From positions 1,532,169 to 1,596,168 of the forward strand of contig NZ_LMUE01000002.1 of assembly GCF_009766065.1 (NCBI RefSeq): 64,000 nt of DNA, written 5' to 3'. The position numbers and the translations under genes were made by a program. The notes below the pieces were generated by a model. That model was not told the DNA's origin, made no database searches, and saw only the letters and a program-made list of their open reading frames with translations. Position 1 is the stretch's first letter, and every line of letters begins with the position of its first letter. Shown one piece after another: positions 1 to 9,387 of this stretch. The stretch is from Dyella sp. S184 (lineage in GTDB: Bacteria > Pseudomonadota > Gammaproteobacteria > Xanthomonadales > Rhodanobacteraceae).

Positions 1-2
1 AG

Positions 3-407
3 CGTTTGATCAATGCGTTCGACGGCCTGCTGGCGCGCATCCCAGTGGTGCAGACGATCTACGGCGGCACCAAGAAACTGATGGCCGTGCTGCAGAACAA
101 GCCGTCCGGCGTGCAACGGGTGGTGCTGGTGGAGTTTCCACGCCGCGGCATGAAGGTGGTCGGCTTCGTCACCCGGGTGATGATCGAAGAAGGTAGCGGC
201 CGCGAGATGGCGGCGGTGTTCATCCCGACCACGCCGAACCCCACTGGCGGCTATCTCGAAGTAGTACCACTGGACGAACTGACCCCCACCGACTGGACGA
301 TGGACCAGGCGATGGCCTTCATCATTTCCGGTGGTGCGGTGGCGCCCGACACCCTGCCCGCCTCGCCCGCGACGATGCGACACGACGAACCCGAGGATCA
401 CGCATGA
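3..407 (+). CDS. DUF502 family membrane protein, C-terminal part (5' end outside window)
   Basis: The reading frame is open to the window edge, so the start and the N-terminal membrane segments are missing. The first visible ATG/TTG-type codon at position 6 is internal. The visible part carries the family's typical run 'RIPVVQTIYGGTKKL' followed by 'VVLVEFPRRGMKVVGFVT', which places it in the DUF502 family of integral membrane proteins of unknown function. The C-terminal tail is acidic and proline/alanine rich. Its stop overlaps the ATG of the following M14 peptidase (ATGA, 404-407), so the two are probably co-transcribed. The family call is from the motif pattern; no function is known to me. 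Confidence 0.8.
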   Translation, partial: RLINAFDGLLARIPVVQTIYGGTKKLMAVLQNKPSGVQRVVLVEFPRRGMKVVGFVTRVMIEEGSGREMAAVFIPTTPNPTGGYLEVVPLDELTPTDWTMDQAMAFIISGGAVAPDTLPASPATMRHDEPEDHA

Positions 408-2239
408 GTCTTCGCCATGTCTTGCTAGCCACCCTTCTGGGTGTTGCCGCCATGGCTGCGCACGCTACCGGTTCGAACGCCACCGACTGGATCACGCCGG
501 CCGAGGCCACGCATTTCCGCACCACGCCGAGCTATGCCGATACCCTGGCCTATCTGAAGCGACTACAGCAGGCGGCACCGGGCGTCATTCACCTGGAAAC
601 CTTCGGCACCACGCCGGAAGGTCGGCCGATGACCGTGGTGATCGCCAGTGGCGATGGCACGTTCGATCCCGCCGCCGCACGCAAGGCCGGCAAGCCGATC
701 GTGCTGCTGCAGGCTGGCATCCACCCCGGCGAGATCGAGGGCAAGGACGCCGGACTGATGCTGTTGCGCGATATCGCAATCACCCACAAATACCCGCACG
801 TGCTCGATCATGTGGTGCTGGTCTACATCCCGGTATTCAGCGTCGATGGCCACGAGAATTCGTCGCCATACCACCGTATCAACCAGAACGGCCCGGAGAG
901 CATGGGCTTTCGCGGGCAGTCGCAGTACCTCAATCTCAACCGCGATTACGTGAAAGCCGACGCACCGGAGATGCTCGCCTGGTTGAAGCTTTGGCAAAAG
1001 TGGCTGCCAGATTTCCTGATCGACGTGCACACCACCGACGGTGCCGACTACCAGTACGACCTGACCTGGTACACCGAAGATCCGCACAAGCTCGATCCCG
1101 CGGTAAGCGCATGGCAGCACGACGCCATCGTCAACCACGCGATGCCTGCGTACGAGAAGCGTGACCACCTCGGCTCGATCTATCTGGAGTTCAAGGACGG
1201 TCGCGATCCGCGCAAGGGCATCGAGAACTTCGGCTCCGGCCCGCGCTTCTCCACCGGCTACGCGGCGCTGCAGAACCGCCCTGCGCTACTCATCGAAACG
1301 CATATGCTGAAACCCTACGCGAATCGCGTACATGCCGTGTACGACCTGGTCGAGCTCATGCTGGAGCAGATCAACCAGGATCCGGCCGCGCTGCTCGCCA
1401 CCACTTCGAAGGCCGATGGCGACACCATTGCCCGCGCCCACGATACACAGGCCCAGGTGCCGCTGACCTTCAAGCCGGACCCGCAATCGACGAAGTTCGA
1501 ACTCAAGGGCTACGCGTTCACGCTAACCCATAGCGACATTTCCAACAGCGAATGGATCCACTACGAGCCAAGCCAGCCGAAGACGTACACGATCGATAAC
1601 TGGAACGGCCTGCTTCCTGATCTGTCGATCACCCCGCCGGTGGCGTACGTGGTGCCAGCGCAATGGACCGCAATCATCGACAAGCTCGATGCACACGGCA
1701 TCCACTACCGCCGCATCGATCACCCGCTGACAATCCACGCCGAGGGCTATCAGCTCGATGATCCGAGCTGGGCCAGCAAACCGTTCGAGGGGCATCTGAT
1801 GCTGCGCGACTTCGCGCTGCATGCAGTGCCGCGCGAGGTAACGCTGGCCGCCGGCTCGGTGATCGTGCCACTGGCCCAACGCGCCGCCAACGTGGTGATC
1901 AACCTGCTCGAACCGCAGGCACCCGATTCGCTGTTGCGCTGGGGTTATCTCAACGCGATCTTCGAGGCGAAGGAATATGGCGAGCCGCGCGTTCTGGAAA
2001 AGCTGGCGCGCGAGATGCTGGCGAAGGATCCCGCACTAAAGGCCGAGTTCGAGCGCAAGCTGCATGACAACCCGGCCTTCGCCGCCAATCCCGGCGCGCG
2101 GCTCGAATTCTTCTTCGAGCGTTCGCCGTGGTACGCCGTTCAGCAGGTGGGCGCGTACCCGGTATTGCGGATCGATGCCGCGCAGTTGCACAGCTTGCCG
2201 CCCCATCCTGGGCAGGTCGGTGCCAGAAACACCCCCTGA
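404..2239 (+). CDS. Exported M14-family zinc carboxypeptidase
   Basis: 611 residues. A Sec signal peptide covers about residues 1-21 (hydrophobic core LLATLLGVAAMAAHA). The catalytic zinc site of M14 peptidases is complete: H107-x-x-E110 in 'GIHPGEIEGKD', third ligand H209 in 'IDVHTTDGADY', and the general base E298 in 'LLIETHML'. The protein should therefore be an active periplasmic or secreted metallopeptidase removing C-terminal or peptide-bound residues; the substrate is not evident. The C-terminal 250 residues form an extra, non-catalytic region. It overlaps the DUF502 gene by 4 bases and lies 140 bases before an M13 peptidase, so two exported metallopeptidases are neighbours. Confidence 0.92.
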   Translation: MSLRHVLLATLLGVAAMAAHATGSNATDWITPAEATHFRTTPSYADTLAYLKRLQQAAPGVIHLETFGTTPEGRPMTVVIASGDGTFDPAAARKAGKPIVLLQAGIHPGEIEGKDAGLMLLRDIAITHKYPHVLDHVVLVYIPVFSVDGHENSSPYHRINQNGPESMGFRGQSQYLNLNRDYVKADAPEMLAWLKLWQKWLPDFLIDVHTTDGADYQYDLTWYTEDPHKLDPAVSAWQHDAIVNHAMPAYEKRDHLGSIYLEFKDGRDPRKGIENFGSGPRFSTGYAALQNRPALLIETHMLKPYANRVHAVYDLVELMLEQINQDPAALLATTSKADGDTIARAHDTQAQVPLTFKPDPQSTKFELKGYAFTLTHSDISNSEWIHYEPSQPKTYTIDNWNGLLPDLSITPPVAYVVPAQWTAIIDKLDAHGIHYRRIDHPLTIHAEGYQLDDPSWASKPFEGHLMLRDFALHAVPREVTLAAGSVIVPLAQRAANVVINLLEPQAPDSLLRWGYLNAIFEAKEYGEPRVLEKLAREMLAKDPALKAEFERKLHDNPAFAANPGARLEFFFERSPWYAVQQVGAYPVLRIDAAQLHSLPPHPGQVGARNTP

Positions 2240-2254
2240 CCTTTGACACTGTCT
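2237..2254 (+). promoter_or_regulatory. Upstream element shared by the two M13 peptidase genes (copy 1)
   Basis: The 18 bases TGACCTTTGACACTGTCT recur with a single mismatch at 44381-44398, and each copy precedes an M13 peptidase gene. The element contains TTGACA, which could be a -35 hexamer, and the odd palindrome GACA-C-TGTC. It begins 143 bases before the ATG at 2380 and overlaps the stop of the preceding M14 gene. Promoter or operator function is inference. Confidence 0.45.
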
Positions 2255-2379
2255 GACCCATGACGTTTGACCTAGCGTGAACAAGTATGACTGTGCTTTT
2301 GGGGTTGCCCCTGACAGTACAGCCAGCGAACAACCAACGTACCCGCCCGATCGGCGGCATGACTCACAGAGGGATATCC

Positions 2380-4530
2380 ATGACCAAGCAGTATCTGAAG
2401 CCCGTGGCCCTGGCGGTAAGCCTGGCCTTGTCGCTCACCGCGTGCGGCAAGAGCGAACAGGCCGCAGCACCGGCCCCTGCTCCGGCAACCAGCACGCCGG
2501 CCAAGAGCGCCAGCGCCGCCCCGGCCGCAGCCAGCACAACCGCCACCGCCGATGCCAGCAAGAGCATCTTCGACATTAGCGAGCTCGACCCGAACATCCC
2601 GGCCTGCCAGGACTTCAACGGCTTCGTCAATTCGAAGTGGATCGCCGCGAACCCGATTCCGAACGACCAGACGCGCTGGGGAGCTTTCAACATCCTCAAC
2701 GAAGCCAGCCTGAAGACCCAGCACGACATCGTCGACGACGCGAGCAAGAACGCCGACAGCGCCAAGGCCGGTTCGATCGAGCAGAAGATCGGCTGGCTGT
2801 ATCGCTCGGGCATGGACGAAGCGACCATCGAGAAGAACGGTTTCGAACCGCTCAAGCCGAAACTCGATGAGATCGCTGGCCTGAAGAGCAACACCGACGT
2901 CGCCGATTTCATCATAAAGCGCTACGCCGAAGGCGATGGCCAGGTGTTCCAGTTCGGCACGGGCGGCGATTTCAAGCATGCCGACATGCAGATCGGCTTT
3001 GCCAACGAGGCCGGCCTGGGCCTGCCGACCAAGGACTATTACACCAAGCCTGACTACAAGGCGATTCGTGACGCTTATGTCGCCTACATCGCCAAGTCGC
3101 TTGAGCTGACCGGCGTGTCCGAAGCCGACGCCAAGAAGCAGGCCGACGACGTGCTGAAGTTCGAGACCCAGCTCGCCGCCGCATCGCTGACGCCGGTCGA
3201 GGAGCGTGATACGAAGAACGAGTACCACTTCGTAAGCATCGAGGACGCTGACAAGGTCACCCCGCATTTCAGCTGGGAAAAATTCTTCGATGCCCAGGGT
3301 GTGAAGATCGACAAGGGCTTCTCGCTGTCGCAGCCGAAGTTCTTCGCCCAGTTCGACAAGATGCTGGCGAGCACGCCGGTCAGCCAGTGGCAGGCCTACC
3401 TGCGCTTCCACGCGATCGACGATGCCTCCCCGTACCTGAGCAAGAATTTCCAGGACAACAAGTTCGCGTTCTACGGCACCACGCTGGCCGGCCAGCCGCA
3501 ACAGCGCCCGCGCTGGAAGCGCGTGCTGGGTGCCGTCAACGGCGGCATGGGCGAGGCGCTGGGCCAGCTTTACGTGGCCAAGGAATTCACTCCGGAAGCC
3601 AAGCAGCGCGCCGAGGAACTGGTCACCAACATCCGCAACGCGTTGAAGGCACGCATCGAGAACCTCGACTGGATGAGCGCCGAGACCAAGGCCAAGGCCA
3701 TCGACAAATGGAACAATTTCCTGCCGAAGATCGGCTACCCCGACAAGTGGCGTGACTGGTCCGGCCTGGACATCAAGCCGGACAACTACTACGCCAACGT
3801 CGAAGCGGCCAACAAGTTCAACTATGACTACGACATCGCCCACATCGGCAAGCCGACCGATCGCAAGGAATGGGGCATGACCCCGCAGACGGTCAACGCT
3901 TACTACAACCCGAGCGACAACACGATCAACTTCCCGGCCGCGATCCTGCAGCCGCCGTTCTTCGACGCGAAGGCTGACGACGCCATCAACTATGGTGGTA
4001 TCGGTGCTGTCATCGGCCATGAGTCCAGCCACGGTTTTGACGACCAGGGTGCCCAGTTCGATGGCGATGGCAATCAGAACGACTGGTGGACCGCAGCCGA
4101 CAAGACCCAGTTCCAGGCGCGCACTGGCAAGCTGGTGGATCAGTTCGATAGCTACGCGCCGATCAAGGACAAGCCGGACCTGCACGTCAACGGCAAGCTG
4201 ACCCTGGGCGAAAACATCGCCGACCTGGGCGGCCTGAATGTGGCCTACGACGCACTGCAGACGGCACTCAAGGCCAATCCAGCCGAGGCCGCGCAGAAGA
4301 TCGACGGTTACACCGAAGACCAGCGCTTCTTCCTCAACTGGGCACGTGTCTGGCGCGGCAGTACACGCGAGAAAGCCGCGGAATTGATGATCAATACCGA
4401 TCCACACGCCCCGGCAGGGTTGCGCGCAATGGGCGCCCCGTCAAACATGCCGGCTTTCGCGAGTGCGTTCCAGTGCAAGGCTGGCGATACGATGGTGCGT
4501 CCGGCTGACAAGCAGGTGAAGATCTGGTAA
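2380..4530 (+). CDS. M13-family metallopeptidase, lipoprotein (PepO/neprilysin-like)
   Basis: 716 residues from the ATG at 2380. I chose this start because it gives a clean lipoprotein signal (LSLTAC, lipid-attached Cys about residue 24). An in-frame ATG at 2287 would add 31 residues with no signal character. The zinc site is intact: HESSH at residues 547-551 and the third ligand Glu in GENIADLGG (about residue 611). The substrate-binding NAYY motif precedes it. The family cleaves oligopeptides; here it would act anchored in the periplasmic leaflet. A low-complexity Ala/Pro linker follows the Cys. A close paralogue lies at 44486, and a Rho-independent terminator follows at 4577. Confidence 0.94.
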   Translation: MTKQYLKPVALAVSLALSLTACGKSEQAAAPAPAPATSTPAKSASAAPAAASTTATADASKSIFDISELDPNIPACQDFNGFVNSKWIAANPIPNDQTRWGAFNILNEASLKTQHDIVDDASKNADSAKAGSIEQKIGWLYRSGMDEATIEKNGFEPLKPKLDEIAGLKSNTDVADFIIKRYAEGDGQVFQFGTGGDFKHADMQIGFANEAGLGLPTKDYYTKPDYKAIRDAYVAYIAKSLELTGVSEADAKKQADDVLKFETQLAAASLTPVEERDTKNEYHFVSIEDADKVTPHFSWEKFFDAQGVKIDKGFSLSQPKFFAQFDKMLASTPVSQWQAYLRFHAIDDASPYLSKNFQDNKFAFYGTTLAGQPQQRPRWKRVLGAVNGGMGEALGQLYVAKEFTPEAKQRAEELVTNIRNALKARIENLDWMSAETKAKAIDKWNNFLPKIGYPDKWRDWSGLDIKPDNYYANVEAANKFNYDYDIAHIGKPTDRKEWGMTPQTVNAYYNPSDNTINFPAAILQPPFFDAKADDAINYGGIGAVIGHESSHGFDDQGAQFDGDGNQNDWWTAADKTQFQARTGKLVDQFDSYAPIKDKPDLHVNGKLTLGENIADLGGLNVAYDALQTALKANPAEAAQKIDGYTEDQRFFLNWARVWRGSTREKAAELMINTDPHAPAGLRAMGAPSNMPAFASAFQCKAGDTMVRPADKQVKIW

Positions 4531-4576
4531 GACCCGTCGTCACGACCTGCCGCTGAACATCGCGGCATGCAACCCG

Positions 4577-4607
4577 GACCCCGCATGTAAGTGCGGGGTC
4601 TTTTTTT
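4577..4607 (+). terminator. Rho-independent terminator after the M13 peptidase
   Basis: Perfect 9-bp arms gaccccgca (4577-4585) and tgcggggtc (4592-4600) with a 6-base loop are followed directly by seven T (4601-4607). It lies 47 bases after the stop of the M13 gene and separates it from the iron-uptake unit. Confidence 0.9.
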
Positions 4608-4717
4608 GCCTCGCCGTGCCCGACGGCATCCGTCTGGCGTCAGCGGTGCACCGCCGAAGACGCGCAACCCAAACATGCTCCGATGAGCGACGCCTTCACA
4701 ACTTTGTAACTATATGT

Positions 4718-4736
4718 GATAATAGTAATGATTCGC
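4718..4736 (+). promoter_or_regulatory. Fur box
   Basis: GATAATAGTAATGATTCGC matches the classical 19-bp Fur consensus at 14 of 19 positions by my alignment. It sits in an AT-rich patch 107-125 bases before the TonB-dependent receptor start, where a Fur-repressed promoter is expected. Iron-dependent repression of the receptor/PiuC pair is inferred from this. Confidence 0.75.
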
Positions 4737-4842
4737 ATTTGATGATTACCTGCTTCACGCAGATACGCCGCAAGCAGCGATTGCCAGCGCACCCGATTCG
4801 ACCACCGGCAGCTTCAGCTGGCCACGATCCCAAAGGTTTTAC

Positions 4843-7044
4843 ATGCTCGAGCATTTCCGCGTTACCCCGCTGCACGCAGCACTGATGGCCGTGCTTGTTT
4901 TCCCCGTGGCCGCGCTTGCCCAAAGCACCTCGCCCGACACGTCGACGACCGTCCAACCCAAGCCGGCGCAGACACTCGGCGCCGTCACCGTGACCGGCAG
5001 CGTCATCGGCAATCACTACGATGCCGACAGCTCGAGCGTGGGCGCCAAGGTCCCTGCTGCGCTGCGCGACATCCCGCAGTCGGTGGTCGTGGTCAACCGC
5101 GACCTGCTGGATGCGCAAGGCGCGACCTCCTTCCAGGACGCGCTGCGCAACGTGCCCGGCATTACCATCGGCGGTGCCGAAGGCGGCCAGATTGGCAACA
5201 ACATCAACCTGCATGGTTTCTCGGCGCGTACCGACATCTATCTGGACGGCTTTCGCGATGCCGGCCAGTACTACCGCGACACCTTTGACCTGTCTGCGAT
5301 CGAAGTGCTCAAGGGACCTTCTTCGATGTTGTTCGGCCGCGGCTCGACCGGCGGCGTGATCAACCAGGTAAGCAAGGAACCCGAACTCAAGGCCTTTGGC
5401 GAGGTCAGCGCCACGATCGGTACCGACGACCGTTACCGGACCACCGCCGACATCAACCAGCCGCTCTCGGACACCTCCGCCGCACGTCTGAATGTGTTCG
5501 GGCAGGATATGCAGTCCACCCGCAATGTGCTTGAGAACAAGGACTACGGCATTGCGCCGTCGGTGCGCTTCGGCATCGGCACACCGACACAGATCACCCT
5601 GTCGGCGCTGCTGCAACGCAATCACGACATGCCCGACTACGGCTTTCCGCCGATCAATGGCCGTCCGGCGGATGTGAGCCACCACAACTGGTACGGGCTC
5701 ACCGACGACCATACCGATCAGGACGTCAACAACTTCAATGCACGTCTGGAACATACCTTCAGCCCGGACGTGACCTTGCGCAGCCAGTTGCAATACAGCC
5801 AGTACACAACCAATGCACGCGAAACCGCCGCCAACAGCGTGGTGACGGCAGCCGGCGTGACATTGAACAAGAACGCCGGCAATCCCACCAACCTTCCGCT
5901 GCAGGATCTGTATGTGCAGCTGGCCAGCCATGACCGTGTCATCCACCAGAAAGAACTGGACAGCCAGACTGATTTGGTGACCAAGTTCGACACCGGCAGC
6001 GTGCAACACACCTTGATCAGCGGCATCGAACTGTCCCACGAGGATTACAACAACCAGGGCTATACACGCAGTGGCTTGCCACTACTCTCGCTGGTCGACC
6101 CGGTAGAAGAATCGACACCAGCCAACGTGACCAGCACGGCCGGCAACTATGCCCAGTCCAGTGCGAATACGGTGGGAATCTATGCCAACGACACGATCAA
6201 GCTCGATGATCACTGGATACTGGTCGCGGGATTGCGCCGGGATCGTTTCCAGGCAGACATCAGCAATTCGATATCGACGGTTGCCCCGGGATCGACAAGC
6301 CTGCCGGCGCCGCCTTACGCAGCACAGACCGTGTATTTCACCAGCGTGCGCGGTGGCCTGATCTATCAGCCCAGTGATGCCCAGTCGTACTACGTGTCCT
6401 ACGGCACCTCGTTCGACCCCTCACTGGAAACGCTCACCCTCACCAGCGGTACACAGGATCTGGCGCCCGAGAAAAATTATTCGTACGAACTCGGCGGCAA
6501 GTGGAACCTGATCGACGATACGCTGCAAATCACCTCAGCCCTGTTCAACCTCGAACAGACCAACGCGCGCACCCAGACCTCTGCAGGCGAATATGTGCTG
6601 GACGGCAATATTCGTGTACGCGGTGGGGAAGTCGGTGTCAGCGGTCATATCACCGACCATTGGCAGGTGTTTTCCGGCTACACCTACATGAATGCCAAGG
6701 TGGTCAAGGCCGCCGACGGCACCCAGGGCAACGTGCCGGCCAATACACCGCGCAACACGGCTACCGCATGGTCCACCTGGACCTTCGCCGGCAACTGGGA
6801 AGCGGGCGGCGGCGCGACCTACATGTCGCAACGCTTCGCGAACAACACCAACACGGTAAGCACCGGCGGCTATACGCGTTGGGACACCACCCTGGCTTGG
6901 CATCAGCCACGTTATGATATTCGCCTTAACGTGCTCAACCTGACCAACAAGCAGTACTTCGATGCGCTGATCCAATCGGATGGCGGTCGCTCGGTACCTG
7001 CCGTCGGTCGCACCGCCATGGTGACGTTCACCTACAAGTTCTGA
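4843..7044 (+). CDS. TonB-dependent catecholate-type siderophore receptor (PiuA/Fiu-like)
   Basis: 733 residues: signal peptide about 1-27 (ending AALAQS), a plug domain about 45-170 (IPQSVVVVNRDLL, VPGITIG, GFSARTDIYLDGFRD, IEVLKGPSSMLFGRGSTGG), then a 22-strand-type barrel ending in the canonical C-terminal Phe (TFTYKF). It imports ferric siderophore across the outer membrane using TonB energy. The following gene is a PiuC-type dioxygenase 13 bases downstream; this pairing is typical of PiuA/Fiu receptors. A Fur box lies upstream, so induction on iron starvation is expected. The exact ligand cannot be told from sequence. Confidence 0.92.
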   Translation: MLEHFRVTPLHAALMAVLVFPVAALAQSTSPDTSTTVQPKPAQTLGAVTVTGSVIGNHYDADSSSVGAKVPAALRDIPQSVVVVNRDLLDAQGATSFQDALRNVPGITIGGAEGGQIGNNINLHGFSARTDIYLDGFRDAGQYYRDTFDLSAIEVLKGPSSMLFGRGSTGGVINQVSKEPELKAFGEVSATIGTDDRYRTTADINQPLSDTSAARLNVFGQDMQSTRNVLENKDYGIAPSVRFGIGTPTQITLSALLQRNHDMPDYGFPPINGRPADVSHHNWYGLTDDHTDQDVNNFNARLEHTFSPDVTLRSQLQYSQYTTNARETAANSVVTAAGVTLNKNAGNPTNLPLQDLYVQLASHDRVIHQKELDSQTDLVTKFDTGSVQHTLISGIELSHEDYNNQGYTRSGLPLLSLVDPVEESTPANVTSTAGNYAQSSANTVGIYANDTIKLDDHWILVAGLRRDRFQADISNSISTVAPGSTSLPAPPYAAQTVYFTSVRGGLIYQPSDAQSYYVSYGTSFDPSLETLTLTSGTQDLAPEKNYSYELGGKWNLIDDTLQITSALFNLEQTNARTQTSAGEYVLDGNIRVRGGEVGVSGHITDHWQVFSGYTYMNAKVVKAADGTQGNVPANTPRNTATAWSTWTFAGNWEAGGGATYMSQRFANNTNTVSTGGYTRWDTTLAWHQPRYDIRLNVLNLTNKQYFDALIQSDGGRSVPAVGRTAMVTFTYKF

Positions 7045-7057
7045 GGAATCGCCGATC

Positions 7058-7744
7058 ATGCTGGTGCATGTGCCGGGCCTGCTCGATGACGGGCAGTTGC
7101 AACACTTCCGCAGCCGGCTTGCCGCTGCTGATGCCCCGTGGGTCGACGGTCGCGTCACCGCGGGACATCAGGGCGTGCACGTCAAGCAGAACCGGCAGAT
7201 CGCGGAAGGCTCCGCTCTGGCGGCCGAACTGGGCGACATCGTGCTCACGGCACTGGAGCGACTGCCGCTCTTCATCAGTGCGGCGTTGCCGAACCGCGTG
7301 TATCCACCGATGTTCAACCGTTACGAAAACGGCATGCACTTCGGCAATCACGTGGATGGGTCGGTGCGGTTGTTGCCCGGCACTGGCGCGAAGATCCGCA
7401 CCGATCTTTCCGCCACGCTGTTTCTCGCGCCACCCGACAGCTACGACGGCGGCGAGCTGCTGATCGAGGACACTTATGGTGCACAGTCGATCAAACTGGC
7501 CGCCGGCGACATGGTGCTCTACCCCGCCAGCAGCCTGCACCGCGTCGCACCGGTGACCCGGGGCGTCCGCCTGGCCTGTTTTTTCTGGGTGCAGAGCATG
7601 GTGCGCGACGACGGCCAGCGCGCACTGCTGTTCGATCTGGACAATGCGATTCAACGTCTGACTGCGACTGGCGCCGACGAGTCGGCACGCGTGCATCTGA
7701 CCGGCTGTTATCACAACCTGCTGCGGATGTGGTCCGATATCTGA
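7058..7744 (+). CDS. piuC: Fe(II)/2-oxoglutarate-dependent PKHD-type hydroxylase (PiuC/YbiX family)
   Basis: 228 residues, the usual family size. The iron ligands are H98 and D100 (GNHVDGSVR) and H161 (SSLHRVAP), with R171 as the likely 2-oxoglutarate-binding Arg. Cytoplasmic; no signal peptide. PiuC/YbiX proteins are encoded next to iron-regulated TonB receptors, and their substrate is not established. The start at 7058 has a GAGG ribosome site just after the receptor stop, so the pair is one transcription unit under the Fur box at 4718. Confidence 0.92.
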   Translation: MLVHVPGLLDDGQLQHFRSRLAAADAPWVDGRVTAGHQGVHVKQNRQIAEGSALAAELGDIVLTALERLPLFISAALPNRVYPPMFNRYENGMHFGNHVDGSVRLLPGTGAKIRTDLSATLFLAPPDSYDGGELLIEDTYGAQSIKLAAGDMVLYPASSLHRVAPVTRGVRLACFFWVQSMVRDDGQRALLFDLDNAIQRLTATGADESARVHLTGCYHNLLRMWSDI

Positions 7745-8234
7745 GCTGACGTTGCCATCCAGATACAGTCCCGGTGCCCGTGAATGCCGTTTCGGTAACT
7801 TGCTGACATGCGCCAGACGGGACGCCGATCTGGGTTGACCGGCCCCGCCCTGTGCCGCCATAGATGGATTGTCCGCACATGCATTCCGGCAGGCCTGCCC
7901 TCGATATGGCGCTTGGCCAGTCGGCGCCCCGAACCGCAAGAAAATACGATAACTTCTTGATCCGCGTCAAAATCCCGCCGACGAACGGTGGCTTTTCTCC
8001 GACGGGCGGCTGTTCAAATCCATATCCATCTGGATCAAGATAGTTCCGCATCCGGTCATCCCGGCAGGTCAAATCTGCGCACGCGCTCAGCGCTGCGTAC
8101 CAGCAGATCGAAACCATCGCCTGGATCACGCGGATCGATTACAGGGGCACCAGCAGGGGAGTTCATCGGACGCCGTCCGGTGCAAACCTAATGTCTGGCG
8201 CATTCGACGCCATACAGGGGCGATCCATCCATAC
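7745..8234. other. 490-base gap between piuC and fimT; no convincing protein gene
   Basis: Short open frames exist (for example 7988-8191) but have no ribosome site or recognisable composition. The only regulatory signal I can support is an ANR/FNR-like box at 7957. I see no tRNA, terminator with a T tract, or repeat. The promoter of the pilin operon must lie here; a small RNA is possible but unproven. Confidence 0.6.
7957..7970. promoter_or_regulatory. ANR/FNR-like binding site
   Basis: TTGATCCGCGTCAA matches TTGAT-N4-ATCAA at 9 of 10 defined positions. It lies 265 bases before fimT in otherwise empty DNA. If functional, it would place the pilin operon, or an unannotated RNA, under oxygen-responsive control. 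The distance to fimT implies a long leader. Confidence 0.45.
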
Positions 8235-8840
8235 ATGAACACGACACACACGCTCCGCAAGCGGTCAGCCGGATTCACGCTGATGGAATTGCTCGTGGTG
8301 ATTGCCATCATCGCGGTCCTCAGCGTGCTCGCCATCCCCTCGTACAAAAGCGTCACTGCACAGGACAGGATGGCCAGCGAACTCAACGACCTCAATGGCG
8401 ATATCGAGCTGGCGCGCTCGGCCGCCATCAAGCAAGGCGTGACAGTCACGATCTGCGCCTCTGCGACGGCAACTGCGAACCCACCCGCAGTCATCCCCAC
8501 CTGCAGCGCAAGCGCGACAGGCTGGAATGCGGGCTGGATCGTCTTCACCGATGTCAATGGCACCGCCGGCGCCAACAACCAAGTCTATGCCGCAGGGACC
8601 GGAGACACCCTGCTGCGCATCCATGCACCTCTGCAGGGCGGAGATACCGTGAATACGACCCCCGCCACCACCGCCGCACTGACATTCAACCGCATGGGTG
8701 GCAGCTCGGTCGCCGCAAACGTCACTCTCAGCCTGCACGACCCCAACAACACCGCCGCCTGGATCCGGTGCCTGGTAGTCTCAGAGGTAGGGCTTGCAGC
8801 GCAGAACACAGCAACACAGAACCCGGGAGTCTGTCCATGA
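8235..8840 (+). CDS. fimT: Type IV pilus minor pilin FimT/GspH family
   Basis: 201 residues with a class III prepilin leader: cleavage between G13 and F14, the conserved Glu at mature position 5 (GFTLMELLVV) and a hydrophobic alpha-1 helix to about residue 38. FimT-type minor pilins help prime pilus assembly, and in related bacteria they bind DNA during uptake. A disulfide-capable Cys pair near the C-terminus fits the GspH fold. It is first in a six-gene cluster; its stop overlaps the pilV start (ATGA at 8837). Confidence 0.9.
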   Translation: MNTTHTLRKRSAGFTLMELLVVIAIIAVLSVLAIPSYKSVTAQDRMASELNDLNGDIELARSAAIKQGVTVTICASATATANPPAVIPTCSASATGWNAGWIVFTDVNGTAGANNQVYAAGTGDTLLRIHAPLQGGDTVNTTPATTAALTFNRMGGSSVAANVTLSLHDPNNTAAWIRCLVVSEVGLAAQNTATQNPGVCP

Positions 8841-9382
8841 CCCGATCCTCCTACATCAGGACTCGGGGCTTCACCCTGATGGAAGTCCTGGTTGCCCTGG
8901 TCGTCATCTCCATCGGCCTCATCGGCATCGCGGCGATGCAGGCTTCGGCCATCGCCAGCACGCATTCGTCGCAGACAGAGTCACTGGCAGCCATCGAAGC
9001 CCGCAGCATCGCCGATGCCATGCAGGCCAATCCTGGCTATTGGTTGACCCCCCCAGTTTCCTCATTCACCGTGTCAGCTCCCGCATCGGGCTCTTCGATA
9101 GGCACCGTGTCGGATACCACCTTGGCATCGCAGAACACCAACTGCTACACGACAGCCTGCACCGCCCCGCAGCTGGCCGGTTTCGACTTGCAACGCTGGG
9201 GCTACCAATTGAACACCCAAGTCCCAGGCGCCACCGCACACTTCACCTGCCAGATAGCCTCACCCTCAATTTGCACCATCACCGTGCACTGGTCGCAAAA
9301 AGCAACTGCCGCTCTCAACAGCGGCACCCTGAGCAACGCCACGCCAACATCCATGAGCTATACGCTCGTCAACCAATTCTGA
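8837..9382 (+). CDS. pilV: Type IV pilus modification/minor pilin PilV
   Basis: 181 residues from the ATG at 8837, which overlaps the fimT stop and puts the prepilin site correctly at G11/F12 (RGFTLMEVLVALVVISIG). Glu at mature position 5 is present. PilV is part of the minor pilin complex at the pilus tip with PilW, PilX and PilY1. Longer in-frame starts upstream lie inside fimT and would bury the leader. pilW starts 5 bases after its stop. Confidence 0.9.
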   Translation: MTRSSYIRTRGFTLMEVLVALVVISIGLIGIAAMQASAIASTHSSQTESLAAIEARSIADAMQANPGYWLTPPVSSFTVSAPASGSSIGTVSDTTLASQNTNCYTTACTAPQLAGFDLQRWGYQLNTQVPGATAHFTCQIASPSICTITVHWSQKATAALNSGTLSNATPTSMSYTLVNQF

Positions 9383-9387
9383 GCACC

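Noticed and set aside
2272..4407. A 711-codon open frame on the minus strand across the first M13 peptidase
   Set aside because: Antisense shadow of a strongly supported gene; GC-rich codon usage creates long antisense frames. No ribosome site or family motif. Similar frames at 4696-6039 and 45149-46465 were rejected for the same reason.
7988..8191. 67-codon frame in the gap before fimT
   Set aside because: Composition not protein-like and no ribosome site.
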